Source of the DNA: Streptomyces phaeoluteigriseus
GTDB lineage: Bacteria > Actinomycetota > Actinomycetes > Streptomycetales > Streptomycetaceae
DNA: 40,283 nt
Direction of reading: 5' to 3'
NCBI RefSeq assembly: GCF_001896135.2
Contig: NZ_MPOH02000020.1
Span: 223,400 to 263,682, forward strand
Positions 27,059 to 37,272 of this stretch are shown one piece after another (the first letter of the stretch is position 1; each line of letters starts with the position of its first letter). The notes beneath the pieces were generated by a model. It ran no database searches and was not told the DNA's origin. It saw only the letters and a program-made list of their open reading frames with translations. Position numbers and translations under genes: made by a program.

Positions 27059-27505
27059 ATGGTCCTCGCTCTGACTGTGTGCGGAATCGTCGTGGCCCTG
27101 GTGGCGCTGGGATTGTTCGTCTTCGGCCTGCGCCGCAGACTCATCCAGCGGTCCGGCGGGACCTTCGACTGTTCGCTGCGCTGGGACGTCTCCGAGGAAC
27201 CGGACACGAGCGGAAAAGGCTGGAGCTACGGGGTGGCCCGCTACAACGGCGACCGCATCGAGTGGTACCGCGTCTTCTCCTACGCCTACCGCCCGCGCCG
27301 GGTGCTGGAGCGGGCCTCCATCGAGGTGGCCGGCCGCCGGCTGCCCGAGGGCGAGGAGGAGCTGGCGCTGCTGTCCGACGCGATCATCCTCACCTGTGTG
27401 CACCGGGGCACGCGTCTGGAGCTGGCGATGAGCGAAGACGCGCTGACCGGTTTTCTCGCGTGGCTTGAGGCAGCCCCGCCCGGTCAGCGCGTCAATGTGG
27501 CGTAA
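27059..27505 (+). CDS. DUF2550 family membrane protein
   Basis: The 148-residue protein starts with a single membrane helix (about 3-23, LALTVCGIVVALVALGLFVF), a positive stop (GLRRRLIQRSG) and a soluble domain with FDCSLRW, GWSYGVARYNGDRIEWYRVFSY and the C-terminal AMSEDALTGFLAWLEAAPPG. The soluble part resembles a PH-like domain; its role is unknown. It follows the atp operon in actinobacteria, as I recall. I chose ATG 27059, which has a GAGGAGG ribosome site at good distance; GTG 27053 is in frame but only 3 nt from the same site. It converges with the chitinase gene across 14 nt. Confidence 0.85.
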   Translation: MVLALTVCGIVVALVALGLFVFGLRRRLIQRSGGTFDCSLRWDVSEEPDTSGKGWSYGVARYNGDRIEWYRVFSYAYRPRRVLERASIEVAGRRLPEGEEELALLSDAIILTCVHRGTRLELAMSEDALTGFLAWLEAAPPGQRVNVA

Positions 27506-27519
27506 CTCCGCGAAGGTGC

Positions 27520-29339
<1,820 letters not shown>

Positions 29340-29404
29340 GCAGCGCCTCCTCTGTGAAGGAGCGGGGTGGGGTGCGACTGAGCCTTCACACCCACGGTGC
29401 CGCG

Positions 29405-29446
29405 AGAATAGAAAGGTCTGGACCACAGGTCAATAGGTCTGGACCA
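29405..29446 (-). promoter_or_regulatory. Chitinase promoter with two 12-bp direct repeats
   Basis: On the minus strand TTGACC (29428-29433) and TATTCT (29405-29410) form a -35/-10 pair with 17-bp spacing. Two identical copies of TGGTCCAGACCT (29435-29446 and 29414-29425), 21 bp apart, flank the -35. This is the direct-repeat element known from Streptomyces chitinase promoters and linked to ChiS/ChiR control. Each copy also matches the DasR site core (TGGTCTAGACCA) at 10 of 12 positions, so repression by DasR is possible. Confidence 0.85.
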
Positions 29447-29470
29447 CTTCCGGTACGCGGTTTCCGCCCG

Positions 29471-30115
29471 TTACCGGATCCCCAACTCCTGCGCCAGTAC
29501 GGCGGCTTGGACCCGGCTGCGCAGCTCCAGCTTGCCCAGCAGACGGCTGACGTGCGTCTTCACCGTCGCCTCCGCCATGTCCAGGCGCGCCGCGATCCCC
29601 GCGTTGGACAGCCCCTCACCGAGACAGACCAGCACCTCGCGTTCGCGCCGGGTCAGTGAATCCAGCACCGCCGGATCGGCTCTCGGCCCCGGCGCCGGGC
29701 TCGCGGCGAACTCCGCGATGAGCCGGCGCGTGACGGCCGGCGCCACGACACCCTCGCCGCGCGCCACCGTACGGACCGCCTCGATCAGGTCCTTCGCCTC
29801 GGTGTTCTTCAGCAGGAACCCGGCCGCGCCCGCCCGCAGCGCCCCGAAGACGTACTCGTCCAGGTCGAAGGTGGTCAGCACCAGCACGTCCGCCAGCCCC
29901 TCCTCGACCACCTTCCGGGTCGCCGAGACCCCGTCGAGGCGCGGCATCTGTACGTCCATCAGCACCAGGTCCGGCCGCAGCTCCCGGGCCAGCGCCACCG
30001 CCCGCTCCCCGTCGGCCGCCTCGCCGACCACCTCCACGTCGGGGGCGCTGCGCAGGATGAGGACCAGACCGGCGCGGACGGCGGACTGGTCCTCGGCGAC
30101 GAGGACGCGGATCAT
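29471..30115 (-). CDS. chiR: NarL/LuxR-type response regulator (ChiR-like)
   Basis: The 214-residue regulator has a receiver domain (about 1-120) with acidic pocket ED at 8-9, phosphoacceptor Asp54 in VLMDVQMP, Thr81/82 and Lys103, and a LuxR-type HTH (about 150-210) with LTRREREVLVCLGEG and ATVKTHVSRLLGKLELRSR. Being next to a chitinase whose promoter carries the chitinase direct repeats, it should be the chitinase activator. ATG 30115 follows GAAGGAGACC. It is 31 nt downstream of its sensor gene. Confidence 0.9.
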   Translation of the reverse strand: MIRVLVAEDQSAVRAGLVLILRSAPDVEVVGEAADGERAVALARELRPDLVLMDVQMPRLDGVSATRKVVEEGLADVLVLTTFDLDEYVFGALRAGAAGFLLKNTEAKDLIEAVRTVARGEGVVAPAVTRRLIAEFAASPAPGPRADPAVLDSLTRREREVLVCLGEGLSNAGIAARLDMAEATVKTHVSRLLGKLELRSRVQAAVLAQELGIR

Positions 30116-30146
30116 GCGCGGTCTCCTTCGGCGATGGGAAGGGCGG

Positions 30147-31322
30147 TCATTCCGGACGGTCCTCCTCGGTGACGGGCAGCGAGGCGCGGACGGTCCACAG
30201 CATGCCCTCCCGGCCGGCCGCGAAGGTGCCGCCCAGCAGCGCGGCCCGCTCCCGCATCCCGACCAGCCCGGCCCCGGAGCCGGGCGCACGGGGCCCGTCC
30301 CGGTGGCCGTACGGGCTGGTCACCCCGACGTCGAGCACCCCGTCCCGGCGGGCGAGGGTGACGGTGACCGGGCCCGGCGAGGCGTGCTTGAGGGCGTTGG
30401 TCAGGGACTCCTGGACGATGCGGTAGGCGGCCAGTTCGACCGGGGCGGGCACGTGGCCGTGGCCGGCGCGCAGGGTGACGTCGAGGCCGTTGGCGCGGGC
30501 GCCCTCCACCAGGTCGCCGAGACCGTCGAGGGTGGGGGCGACGGCCGGTTCATGGTCCCCGCTGCCGTCCCGCAGGATGCCGATCAGCCGCCGCATCTCG
30601 GCCAGCCCCTCCACACTGTTCTCCCGGATCACCGCGAGCGCCTCCTTCGAGGTGTCCGGGTCGTCCAGGGAGAGCGCGGCCGTGGAGTGGATGGCGATGG
30701 CCGACAGGTGGTTGGCGACCATGTCGTGCAGCTCGCGGGCCATCCGGGCACGTTCGGCCGTGACCGCCTGGGCGCGGTCCATCTCGGCGAGCAGCGCGGT
30801 CTGTTCGGCGCGCAGCCGGGCGGCCACGGCGGCGTCGCGATGGTTGCGCACGATCAGACCCGTCGACGCGGGCGCGAACGAGACGACCCCGACGGCCACC
30901 CCGAGCAGCAGCGCCTCGGGCACCCGCCAGGCGGCGAACGGTACGACCGTCGCCGCCACCGTCAGCAGCCCGGTGACCCACGGGATCCGCCGCGCCGAGG
31001 CGGGCGTGCCGTACAGCACGGCCGCGTACACGAGGTCGGTGAACATGATCAGCGTGACGACGCTGCCCTGGGTGACCGTGTCCAGGGTCAGGGCGGCCGT
31101 GCCGGTGAGCAGCGCGGTGCGCGGGGCGGACCGGCGCAGCAGCTCGGCGCCGGCCATCACCAGGAGCGGCAGCAGGATCGGCCAGCGGCCGTCGAGCAGC
31201 ACGATCGGGTCGTCGGCCGGTCGGGTGCCCAGGCCGATGCTCCACAGCAGCAGCCCGCCGAGCAGCCCGCCGACGGCGACGGCCACGTCGAAGCGGTGCG
31301 GGCGGGGGAGTCGGACGGCCAT
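30147..31322 (-). CDS. chiS: Histidine kinase (ChiS-like)
   Basis: The 391-residue protein has about five or six N-terminal membrane helices (about 12-155), the HisKA_3 dimerisation box with His199 in RARMARELHDMVANHLSAI, and a C-terminal HATPase domain with VQESLTNALKHA and GSGAGLVGMRERAALLGG. Extracytoplasmic loops are very short, so any signal is probably sensed within the membrane. ATG 31322 matches the start of the first helix; an upstream in-frame ATG at 31385 has only a weak ribosome site. In order kinase-regulator-chitinase, all on the minus strand. Confidence 0.88.
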   Translation of the reverse strand: MAVRLPRPHRFDVAVAVGGLLGGLLLWSIGLGTRPADDPIVLLDGRWPILLPLLVMAGAELLRRSAPRTALLTGTAALTLDTVTQGSVVTLIMFTDLVYAAVLYGTPASARRIPWVTGLLTVAATVVPFAAWRVPEALLLGVAVGVVSFAPASTGLIVRNHRDAAVAARLRAEQTALLAEMDRAQAVTAERARMARELHDMVANHLSAIAIHSTAALSLDDPDTSKEALAVIRENSVEGLAEMRRLIGILRDGSGDHEPAVAPTLDGLGDLVEGARANGLDVTLRAGHGHVPAPVELAAYRIVQESLTNALKHASPGPVTVTLARRDGVLDVGVTSPYGHRDGPRAPGSGAGLVGMRERAALLGGTFAAGREGMLWTVRASLPVTEEDRPE

Positions 31323-31474
31323 GAACCCATCCAACACGGCCCGCGCGTCCGCCGCCTTGTGCCCGGGAACGGTTCGGAACTGCATCTTTCGATGTACCGC
31401 GGGTTCGTCACCGGCGACGACGAACCGGGCCGCCCCGCACGGGAGCCTGAAAGGGTGACCGAGAGGAGCGAACC

Positions 31475-32077
31475 GTGATCGTCTGGTTGATCGCCGCCTG
31501 TGAGATCGGCTTCTGGGTGCTGCTGGCACTGGGACTGGCCGCCCGCTACCTGCTCAAGTGGCGGCGGACCAGTGTGGTGCTGCTGCTGTGCGAGCCGGTG
31601 CTGGAACTGGTCCTGTTCGTCGTGACGGCGATCGACCTGCGCAACGGGGCCGAACCCGGCTGGGAGCACGGCCTGGCGGCGCTGTACATCGGCTACACCG
31701 TCGCCTTCGGCCACTACACGATCCGCTGGCTCGACGGCCATGCCGCCCACCGCCTCGGCGGCGGCCCGCCCCCGCCCAGACCGCCCCGCTACGGCCGCGC
31801 CCGCGCCCGGCACGAGGCGAAGCTGTGGCTGCGGGCCGTGTTCGGCGGAGCCGTCGCCCTGACCCTGCTCCAGTGCGCCGTCTGGTACGTCGGCGACTCC
31901 GGCGACGGCAGCTCGCTGCGTTCGTTCCAGTGGGCGGCCCTGCGCGCGGTCGGCATCTACGGCCTGATCGCCCTGTCGTACACGGTCTGGCCCCGCAAGG
32001 CCCCGGCGGGCGCGGAGGCGGACGGCGACGAACCCGGCAGGGACCGGACGGCGAGCACCTCCACGGGGAGCCGCTAG
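31475..32077 (+). CDS. Integral membrane protein of unknown function
   Basis: The 200-residue protein has four predicted membrane helices, near residues 4-27, 34-53, 70-86 and 121-142, and a fifth possible one near 150-170. A Pro/Arg-rich cytoplasmic loop (GGGPPPPRPPRYGRARAR) lies in the middle and a charged tail at the end. GTG 31475 has GAGAGGAGCG upstream. It is divergent from chiS across about 150 nt and may share regulatory DNA with it. From memory a homologue lies at this position in S. coelicolor; I do not recognise a function. Confidence 0.8.
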   Translation: MIVWLIAACEIGFWVLLALGLAARYLLKWRRTSVVLLLCEPVLELVLFVVTAIDLRNGAEPGWEHGLAALYIGYTVAFGHYTIRWLDGHAAHRLGGGPPPPRPPRYGRARARHEAKLWLRAVFGGAVALTLLQCAVWYVGDSGDGSSLRSFQWAALRAVGIYGLIALSYTVWPRKAPAGAEADGDEPGRDRTASTSTGSR

Positions 32078-32114
32078 CGGGCGCTCGGCGCGCCCCGCGG
32101 TCGGTGGGTACTTC

Positions 32115-32687
32115 TCAGCGTTCGCCGCCCGGGACCCACAGGACGTCACCCACGGCCCTGTTCGCGGCACGGGCCAGGATGAACAGCAGGTCCGACAGGC
32201 GGTTGAGGTAGGTCGCGGTGAGGGGGTTCATCACCTCGCCGTGCGCCTCCAGCGCGGCCCAGGTCGAGCGTTCGGCGCGGCGGACCACCGTGCACGCCTG
32301 GTGCAGCAGGGCCGCGCCGGGCGTGCCGCCGGGCAGGATGAAGGACCGCAGCTTCTCCAGTTCCGCGTTGAAGCGGTCGCAGTCGGCCTCCAGCTTGTCG
32401 ACGTAGAACTGCTCGACCCGCAGCGGAGGGAAGTCCGGGTTCTCCACCACCGGCGTCGACAGGTCCGCGCCCACGTCGAACAGGTCGTTCTGGACGCGGG
32501 TGAGGACCTTGACGATGCCCTCGTCGAGGCCGCCCAGCGCGATCGCCGTACCGATGACCGCGTTCGCTTCGTTCGCGTCCGCGTACGCCGCGATGCGCAG
32601 GTCGGTCTTGGCGACCCGGCTCATGTCGCCGAGGGCGGTGGTGCCCTGGTCGCCGGTCCTGGTGTAGATGCGCGTCAGATTGACCAT
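32115..32687 (-). CDS. PduO-type ATP:cob(I)alamin adenosyltransferase
   Basis: It transfers the adenosyl group from ATP to cob(I)alamin to form coenzyme B12. The 190-residue protein shows the P-loop-like N-terminus TRTGDQGTTALGD, then FILPGGTPGAALLHQACTVVRRAERS and LNRLSDLLFILARAAN, the PduO/CobO2 family signatures. The start is an ATG at 32687. It is a single-gene unit, convergent with the membrane protein upstream on the plus strand. Confidence 0.94.
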   Translation of the reverse strand: MVNLTRIYTRTGDQGTTALGDMSRVAKTDLRIAAYADANEANAVIGTAIALGGLDEGIVKVLTRVQNDLFDVGADLSTPVVENPDFPPLRVEQFYVDKLEADCDRFNAELEKLRSFILPGGTPGAALLHQACTVVRRAERSTWAALEAHGEVMNPLTATYLNRLSDLLFILARAANRAVGDVLWVPGGER

Positions 32688-32796
32688 GCCGCCAATCTAG
32701 ACCGTCCCCGGCGCCGCGCGGCGTGCCGTCCGTCACGGGTGCCGGGCGCTGCCCCCGAGGGGGTCAATCGGCGCGAATCCGACAGGAATTGACGAC

Positions 32797-32871
32797 GTGA
32801 CCGGCGTCTCACGCCCCGAGACGTGAAACGCGTTACTAACCGGTCACACAGCGCCTCACGCCCGCTAGTGT
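32797..32871 (+). promoter_or_regulatory. STAS gene promoter with nested inverted repeats
   Basis: GTCACA (32843-32848) and TAGTGT (32866-32871) form a -35/-10 pair with 17-bp spacing. Outer arms GTGACCGG (32797-32804) and CCGGTCAC (32840-32847) overlap the -35, and an inner hairpin CGTCTC (32805-32810) and GAGACG (32818-32823) lies within. This looks like an operator overlapping the promoter. Confidence 0.5.
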
Positions 32872-33134
32872 CCCGCCGAGAGCCATATGGAGGGGAGTTC
32901 GCTCCACCGGTGCGGAATGCGCCGGATGGTTGACGCCGGTGACATCGGACGCCAGAGCGGGCAGGGCTTCTGCAAGCGCTGAAACCGCACAGGCCCCATG
33001 GGCCTCACCCCTGCGGGTGAATTCGGTATCGGTTCGCTCACGGACGGCAACCTCTGACCGCTTCACGCAGTCAGACGATGCAACACCGGACATTCACCAC
33101 CGCGGAGCACGACACGCACGCTTAGGGGAGCGCT
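32872..33134 (+). promoter_or_regulatory. Structured 5' leader of the STAS gene
   Basis: About 260 nt of leader contain no supportable ORF. Two adjacent hairpins are clear: AGGCCC-CAT-GGGCCT (32991-33005) and CACCC-CTGC-GGGTG (33006-33019). I could not match it to a known riboswitch; cobalamin, c-di-AMP and glycine classes were considered. The full gap to the adenosyltransferase is 447 nt. Confidence 0.4.
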
Positions 33135-33458
33135 ATGCACATCAGGGGCGACCACGTCGAGCTGGTCGTCGGGGGCCGCCTCGACGTCCGCAGCGCGGCG
33201 GACGCCCGTACGGTCCTGCACACGGCGGTCGACGACGGCGTCGGCGACCTGGTGCTCGACCTGTCCGAACTCGACTCCTGGGACGCCACGGGACTCGGCG
33301 TCATCATGGGCGCCCACCGCCGGGCGGGCCGCTGCGGCCGCCGCCTGGTCCTGCGGGGCGTACCACCCCAGATGCAGCGCCTGCTGGTGGCCACCCGACT
33401 GCACCGGATCCTCGCGATCGAGGGCGGCATCGGAGTGGAGTCCCTCCCGCGCGTGTGA
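33135..33458 (+). CDS. STAS-domain anti-sigma factor antagonist
   Basis: The 107-residue protein is a single STAS domain of the SpoIIAA/RsbV type, which normally binds and neutralises a serine-kinase anti-sigma factor. The core motif reads DATGLGVIMGAHRRAG, where the phosphorylatable residue is Thr52 rather than the usual serine (DSSGLG). ATG 33135 follows TAGGGGAGCGC. No anti-sigma kinase lies beside it in the window; the next gene is a large membrane-tethered NTPase, so its partner is unknown. It is preceded by an unusually long leader. Confidence 0.9.
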   Translation: MHIRGDHVELVVGGRLDVRSAADARTVLHTAVDDGVGDLVLDLSELDSWDATGLGVIMGAHRRAGRCGRRLVLRGVPPQMQRLLVATRLHRILAIEGGIGVESLPRV

Positions 33459-33477
33459 GGCACGTCCGTCACGGACA

Positions 33478-33527
33478 CGCACCTCGCACCCGCCGGGTAG
33501 GCACCCGAGGCGCGCACGCGAGGTGCG
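33478..33527 (+). terminator. Terminator after the STAS gene
   Basis: Perfect 10-bp arms CGCACCTCGC (33478-33487) and GCGAGGTGCG (33518-33527) begin 20 nt after the stop, with a 30-nt loop. A small hairpin GTCCG-TCA-CGGAC lies at 33464-33476. Confidence 0.5.
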
Positions 33528-33597
33528 CAAACCGCACATCCGCGACGCGCGCAATCCTCACCGGACCGTGACGTCTCGGACGGCGCGGTACCCCGGG

Positions 33598-33741
33598 CTG
33601 TCGTAGATACTGTGCGAAGGTTTACGGTTCGTCTGCCCGCGCCCGCAGCCCTCGAGCGGGCACCGGACCAGAAGCGACAGCGAAGTGTGCAGCGAGGCCG
33701 GGAGGGGCTGTCTCCACACCACGCTTTTGGGGGCTTGACCT
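33598..33741 (+). promoter_or_regulatory. Possible promoter of the NTPase gene
   Basis: TAGATACT near 33605-33612 contains a good -10 (TAGATA or GATACT). No clear -35 is seen. The NTPase ATG is 130 nt downstream. Confidence 0.35.
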
Positions 33742-36227
33742 ATGGACCCGACGCACCGGGGACCCGAGGAGTACGGCCGCGAGGCCGACGGCCACGCGGC
33801 GCGCCCGCGTCCCTCCAGGGACCCCCTCACACCCGACTTCGGACAGCACACGCCGGCGCTCGCCCGCACCGTGCGCCTCGTCGCCGGAGAGCATCTCCTC
33901 ACCGTCAACCCGGTCGACGGCAGCGAGATCGAACTCTCCCCGCCCACGGAGCGACCCGGCCGCCCCGCCAAGCGCACCCCCGAGGACCGCGCCGAGGCCG
34001 ACCACGCGGCCCGGCCGCCCGCTCCGGCCGGACCCGCCCAGCCCGAACAGGTCCTCCTCGGCCGCCAGGAGGAGCGCGAACAACTCGTCCGGCTGCTCGC
34101 CCGCGGCCGTTCCGTCCGTCTCACCGGCCCCGCCGGTGCCGGCCGGACCAGCCTGCTCGACCTCGTCGCCGAGGACTGCGAGGACCTCGCGCCCGACGGC
34201 GTGGTCCGCCTCACCGGCCACCGCCGCACCGCCGCCGACCTCCTCCACGACCTCTTCCACATCGTCTACGACGCCCCGCGGTACCGCCCCGACGACGAGG
34301 AACTGCTCGCCCTCGTCCGCGAGGTCGGCGCGGTGGTCGTGGTCGACGACCTGGAGTTCGGCGGCGCCGACCTCGACCGGCTGCTGGACGCCACCCCCGA
34401 GTGCGCCTTCCTGCTCGGCGCGACCCCCGACGTCCCGCCGCCCACCGCCGAGTCGGCCGTCGCGGAGGTCGCCCTGAGCGGCCTCGACCGCGCGGGCGGC
34501 GTCGAGGTGATCGAACGGGCCATCGGCCGTGTCCTCACCGAGGAGGAGGCCAACTGGGCGGGCGACCTCTGGTTCGAGTCCGAGGGCCTGCCGCTGCGGT
34601 TCGTCCAGGCCGGCGCCCTGCTGCGGCAGCGCGACCACCTGCGCGCCGAGACCGCGGCCGTCGACGAGTTCGGCGTCTTCGAGGACGCCCGGCCGTTCAC
34701 CGCGCCCGCCCCCGCCGACCCCCCGGCCGGGGAGCCGGAGGAGATTGCCCTCCTCGGGCGAGGCCGCCGCGCCCGCCCCGCTGCTCGCCGCCCGCCTCAG
34801 CGCCTCCGCCCGTGCCGCCCTGCGCTTCGCCGTCGCCCTCGACGCGAGGTGCCGCACCAGGCCCACCTGCCCGCCCTGGTCGGCGACACCCACGCCGACG
34901 CCGCCCTCGGCGAACTGGCCTCCTGCGGGCTCGTCTCCCCGGTCGGCGCCCGCTACCGCCTCGCCGCCGGCGTCCAGGCCCAGCTGGAGGCCGCCGGATA
35001 CGCCGACGACGTCGCCACCCGCGCCCGCACGGCCGCCCAGCACTACGCCTGGTGGGCCGGGCACCCCTCCGTCACCCCCGCGCGGGTCTGCGCGGAGGCC
35101 GACGCCGTGCTCGCCGCCCTCGCCGTCACCGTCCCGGAGACCGAGCGGCCCGCCGAGGGCGAGCAGGCCACCTCGGTCGAGCTGGCCCGCACCGCGGCGC
35201 CCGCCTTCGCCGCCGGACTCCACTGGAGCGCCTGGGAAGCGACCCTGCACGAGGGCGCCGAAGCGTCCCGCCTCGCCGGGGAGTCCGCCGACCGGGCCTA
35301 CTTCCACCACGAACTGGGCGTCCTCGCCCTCTGCACCGGACAGCTCGACCGGGCCCGCTCCGAGCTGGAGGCCTCCATCGGCCTGCGCGGCTCCCTCGCC
35401 GACAAGCGGGGCACCACGGCCGGCCGGCGCGCCCTCGCCCTGGTCGCCGACCGCTCCGGCGACGTACCCGGGCCGGCCCTGGCGGCGGCAGCCGAGGAGA
35501 CGCCCGCCTCCCGCCACGAGGAACCGGCGTCCCCGCCCCGCGGCATCACCGCGCGCTCCCGTCGGCGCCGCCCACCGGGCCCACCGCCGTCACCAGCCGG
35601 CCCGCCCCCACGCCCCCGGCCCACCGCGGCCGGGGCGGCCTGCGCGGCCTGGCCAAGCGCAACCTCGTCGCGGCCGGCGCGGGCGCCCTGCTCGTCGCCG
35701 TCCTCGGCACCGTCGTGACCCTCGGCGCCACCTCCGACACCGACCCGAACGCCCCTGCCGACACCGTGGGCGTCAACCCCACCGCCGGCCCGGGCGTCGG
35801 CGGCGACGACCTCGGCGGCGAGACCCCCGGCGGCGACACCGGGCCCGGGGACCCCGGGGGCGTGACCAGCGGCCCCAGCGATCCGGGGCCGGACGGGACG
35901 ATGGGGACGTCGGACGATCCGACGCCGACAGGGGCGGCGGAGCCGTCGCCGGACACGAGCAGTCCGCAGAGCGGTGGCGGGCCCTCCAGCTCGCCGAAGC
36001 CGTCCCCGAGCAACTCGCCCTCGGGAACGCCGAGCGCGTCGCCTTCGCCCACCGGGGGCACCGGCTCGCCCTCGTCCTCCCCGTCGGCGTCTCCGTCCTC
36101 CAGCCCGAGCCCGTCGGCCTCGACATCGGAGTCCGCCCCCGACACCGCGTCGGCCACCGCCCCGACCGGCGCGATCAGTTCCTCGGGCACCTCGGAGTCG
36201 TCGACCCCGTCGGACCCGCTGATCTGA
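33742..36227 (+). CDS. Membrane-tethered STAND-like P-loop NTPase (three frameshifts)
   Basis: After repair this is one protein of 828 residues. Order: N-terminal disordered Pro/Arg-rich region (1-105), P-loop NTPase domain with Walker A GPAGAGRTS near 130 (arginine in place of the usual lysine) and Walker B VVVVDDLEF near 202, an effector-like helical region, a TPR-like stretch (about 520-565, HHELGVLALCTGQLDRARSELE), a basic linker, one membrane helix (about 640-663, NLVAAGAGALLVAVLGTVVTL) and a 160-residue Ser/Pro/Gly/Thr-rich tail, predicted to be outside. The sequence shifts frame at 34750 (one extra C), returns at 34844-34845 (one base lost) and shifts again near 35554 (one base lost). 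The first two cancel across about 32 codons. An ATG start at 33742 gives the expected start. Function unknown. Confidence 0.75.
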
Positions 36228-36245
36228 CCCCACGACACACAGACC

Positions 36246-36279
36246 GAAGGGGCGGGCCCCGTGCAGGACCCGCCCCTTC
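36246..36279. terminator. Bidirectional terminator between the NTPase gene and nucS
   Basis: Perfect 11-bp arms GAAGGGGCGGG (36246-36256) and CCCGCCCCTTC (36269-36279) lie between two converging genes and should serve both. Confidence 0.75.
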
Positions 36280-36292
36280 GTCGTGCCCCGAC

Positions 36293-36964
36293 TCAGAACA
36301 GCCGCAGCTTGTCGTCCTCGATGCCGCGCATGGCGTTGTAGTCGAGGACCTGGCAGCCGATGCCGCGGTCGGTGGCCAGGACGCGGGCCTGCGGCTTGAT
36401 CTCCTGGGCGGCGAAGACCCCCCGCACCGGCGCCAGATGGGGATCGCGGTTCAACAGCTCCAGGTAGCGCGTGAGTTGCTCGACGCCGTCGATCTCACCG
36501 CGGCGCTTGATCTCGACCGCGACGGTCCGGCCCTCGGCGTCGCGGCAGAGGATGTCGACCGGCCCGATGGCCGTCATGTACTCGCGGCGGATCAGCGTGT
36601 AGCCGTCGCCGAGGATCTCGATCCGGTCGGCGAGGAGTTCCTGGAGGTGCGCCTCCACGCCGTCCTTGATCAGGCCGGGATCGACGCCGAGTTCGTGCGA
36701 GGAGTCGTGGAGGACCTCCTCCATCGTGATGATCAGCTTCTCGCCCGCTTTGTTGACGACGGTCCAGACGCCTTCCTCGGCGTCCGTGCCCTCCTTCAGC
36801 GTGCAGGGCGGCGACATCCAGTTGAGGGGCTTGTAGGCCCGGTCGTCCGCGTGGATCGAGACGCTGCCGTCCGCCTTCACCAGGATCAGACGGGGGGCGG
36901 AGGGGAGGTGGGCGGTGAGCCGGCCCGCGTAGTCCACGGAGCACCGGGCGATGACGAGACGCAT
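36293..36964 (-). CDS. nucS: Mismatch-specific endonuclease NucS/EndoMS
   Basis: NucS cuts both strands at mismatches and provides mismatch repair in actinobacteria, which lack MutS and MutL. The 223-residue protein has the N-terminal DNA-binding/dimer region (MRLVIARCSVDYAGRLTAHL) and the C-terminal RecB-like nuclease domain with GPVDILCRDAEGRTVAVEIKRRGEIDG in two motifs: the catalytic Asp of VDILCRD and the Glu-x-Lys of VEIKRRG. The QLTRYLELL helix follows. ATG 36964 matches the known N-terminus; an upstream in-frame ATG at 37108 lies in the next promoter region. Single gene, convergent with the NTPase. Confidence 0.95.
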   Translation of the reverse strand: MRLVIARCSVDYAGRLTAHLPSAPRLILVKADGSVSIHADDRAYKPLNWMSPPCTLKEGTDAEEGVWTVVNKAGEKLIITMEEVLHDSSHELGVDPGLIKDGVEAHLQELLADRIEILGDGYTLIRREYMTAIGPVDILCRDAEGRTVAVEIKRRGEIDGVEQLTRYLELLNRDPHLAPVRGVFAAQEIKPQARVLATDRGIGCQVLDYNAMRGIEDDKLRLF

Positions 36965-37272
36965 GGTCGGCAACGCTACTCGACGCCCCGGGCGCCACGC
37001 GATTCGCCCACCTGCCTCCTCGCCCCACCGGTCACAGGGGCCCGGGGAGCCGCACCATTTCACCTGGAAAACACACGTTCGAAAGTGGCCGATACTGCGC
37101 CCCGTCACGGCTCTCTATGTGCCCATTCTCCTGGTGCGGTCACGGTCCGTTGCCTACCGTAGAGAACGGGAGGTCGCGGTGCGTGTACTCAGCGTGCTCG
37201 GTGTCCGTGCACGGCGAACTCCCCAGCCCTGTCCGGCAACCCCTGCGCCTCGGGGGTGCGAGAGGAGTACCC
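36965..37272 (+). other. Divergent gap between nucS and the SCO5389-family gene
   Basis: The 308-nt region should carry promoters for both genes. I see no convincing -35/-10 pair and no gene: the in-frame extension from 37117 has no ribosome site. The site GAGAGGAGTACCC for the downstream ATG is at 37260-37272. Confidence 0.3.

Noticed and set aside
32872..33134. c-di-AMP (ydaO) or cobalamin riboswitch
   Set aside because: A loose resemblance near 33015-33035 to part of the ydaO motif was noticed, but its other conserved blocks are missing, and no cobalamin-box sequence is present.
37117..37272. N-terminal extension of the SCO5389-family gene
   Set aside because: The in-frame extension lacks a ribosome site and its sequence looks non-coding; GAGAGGAGTACCC directly precedes the ATG at 37273.
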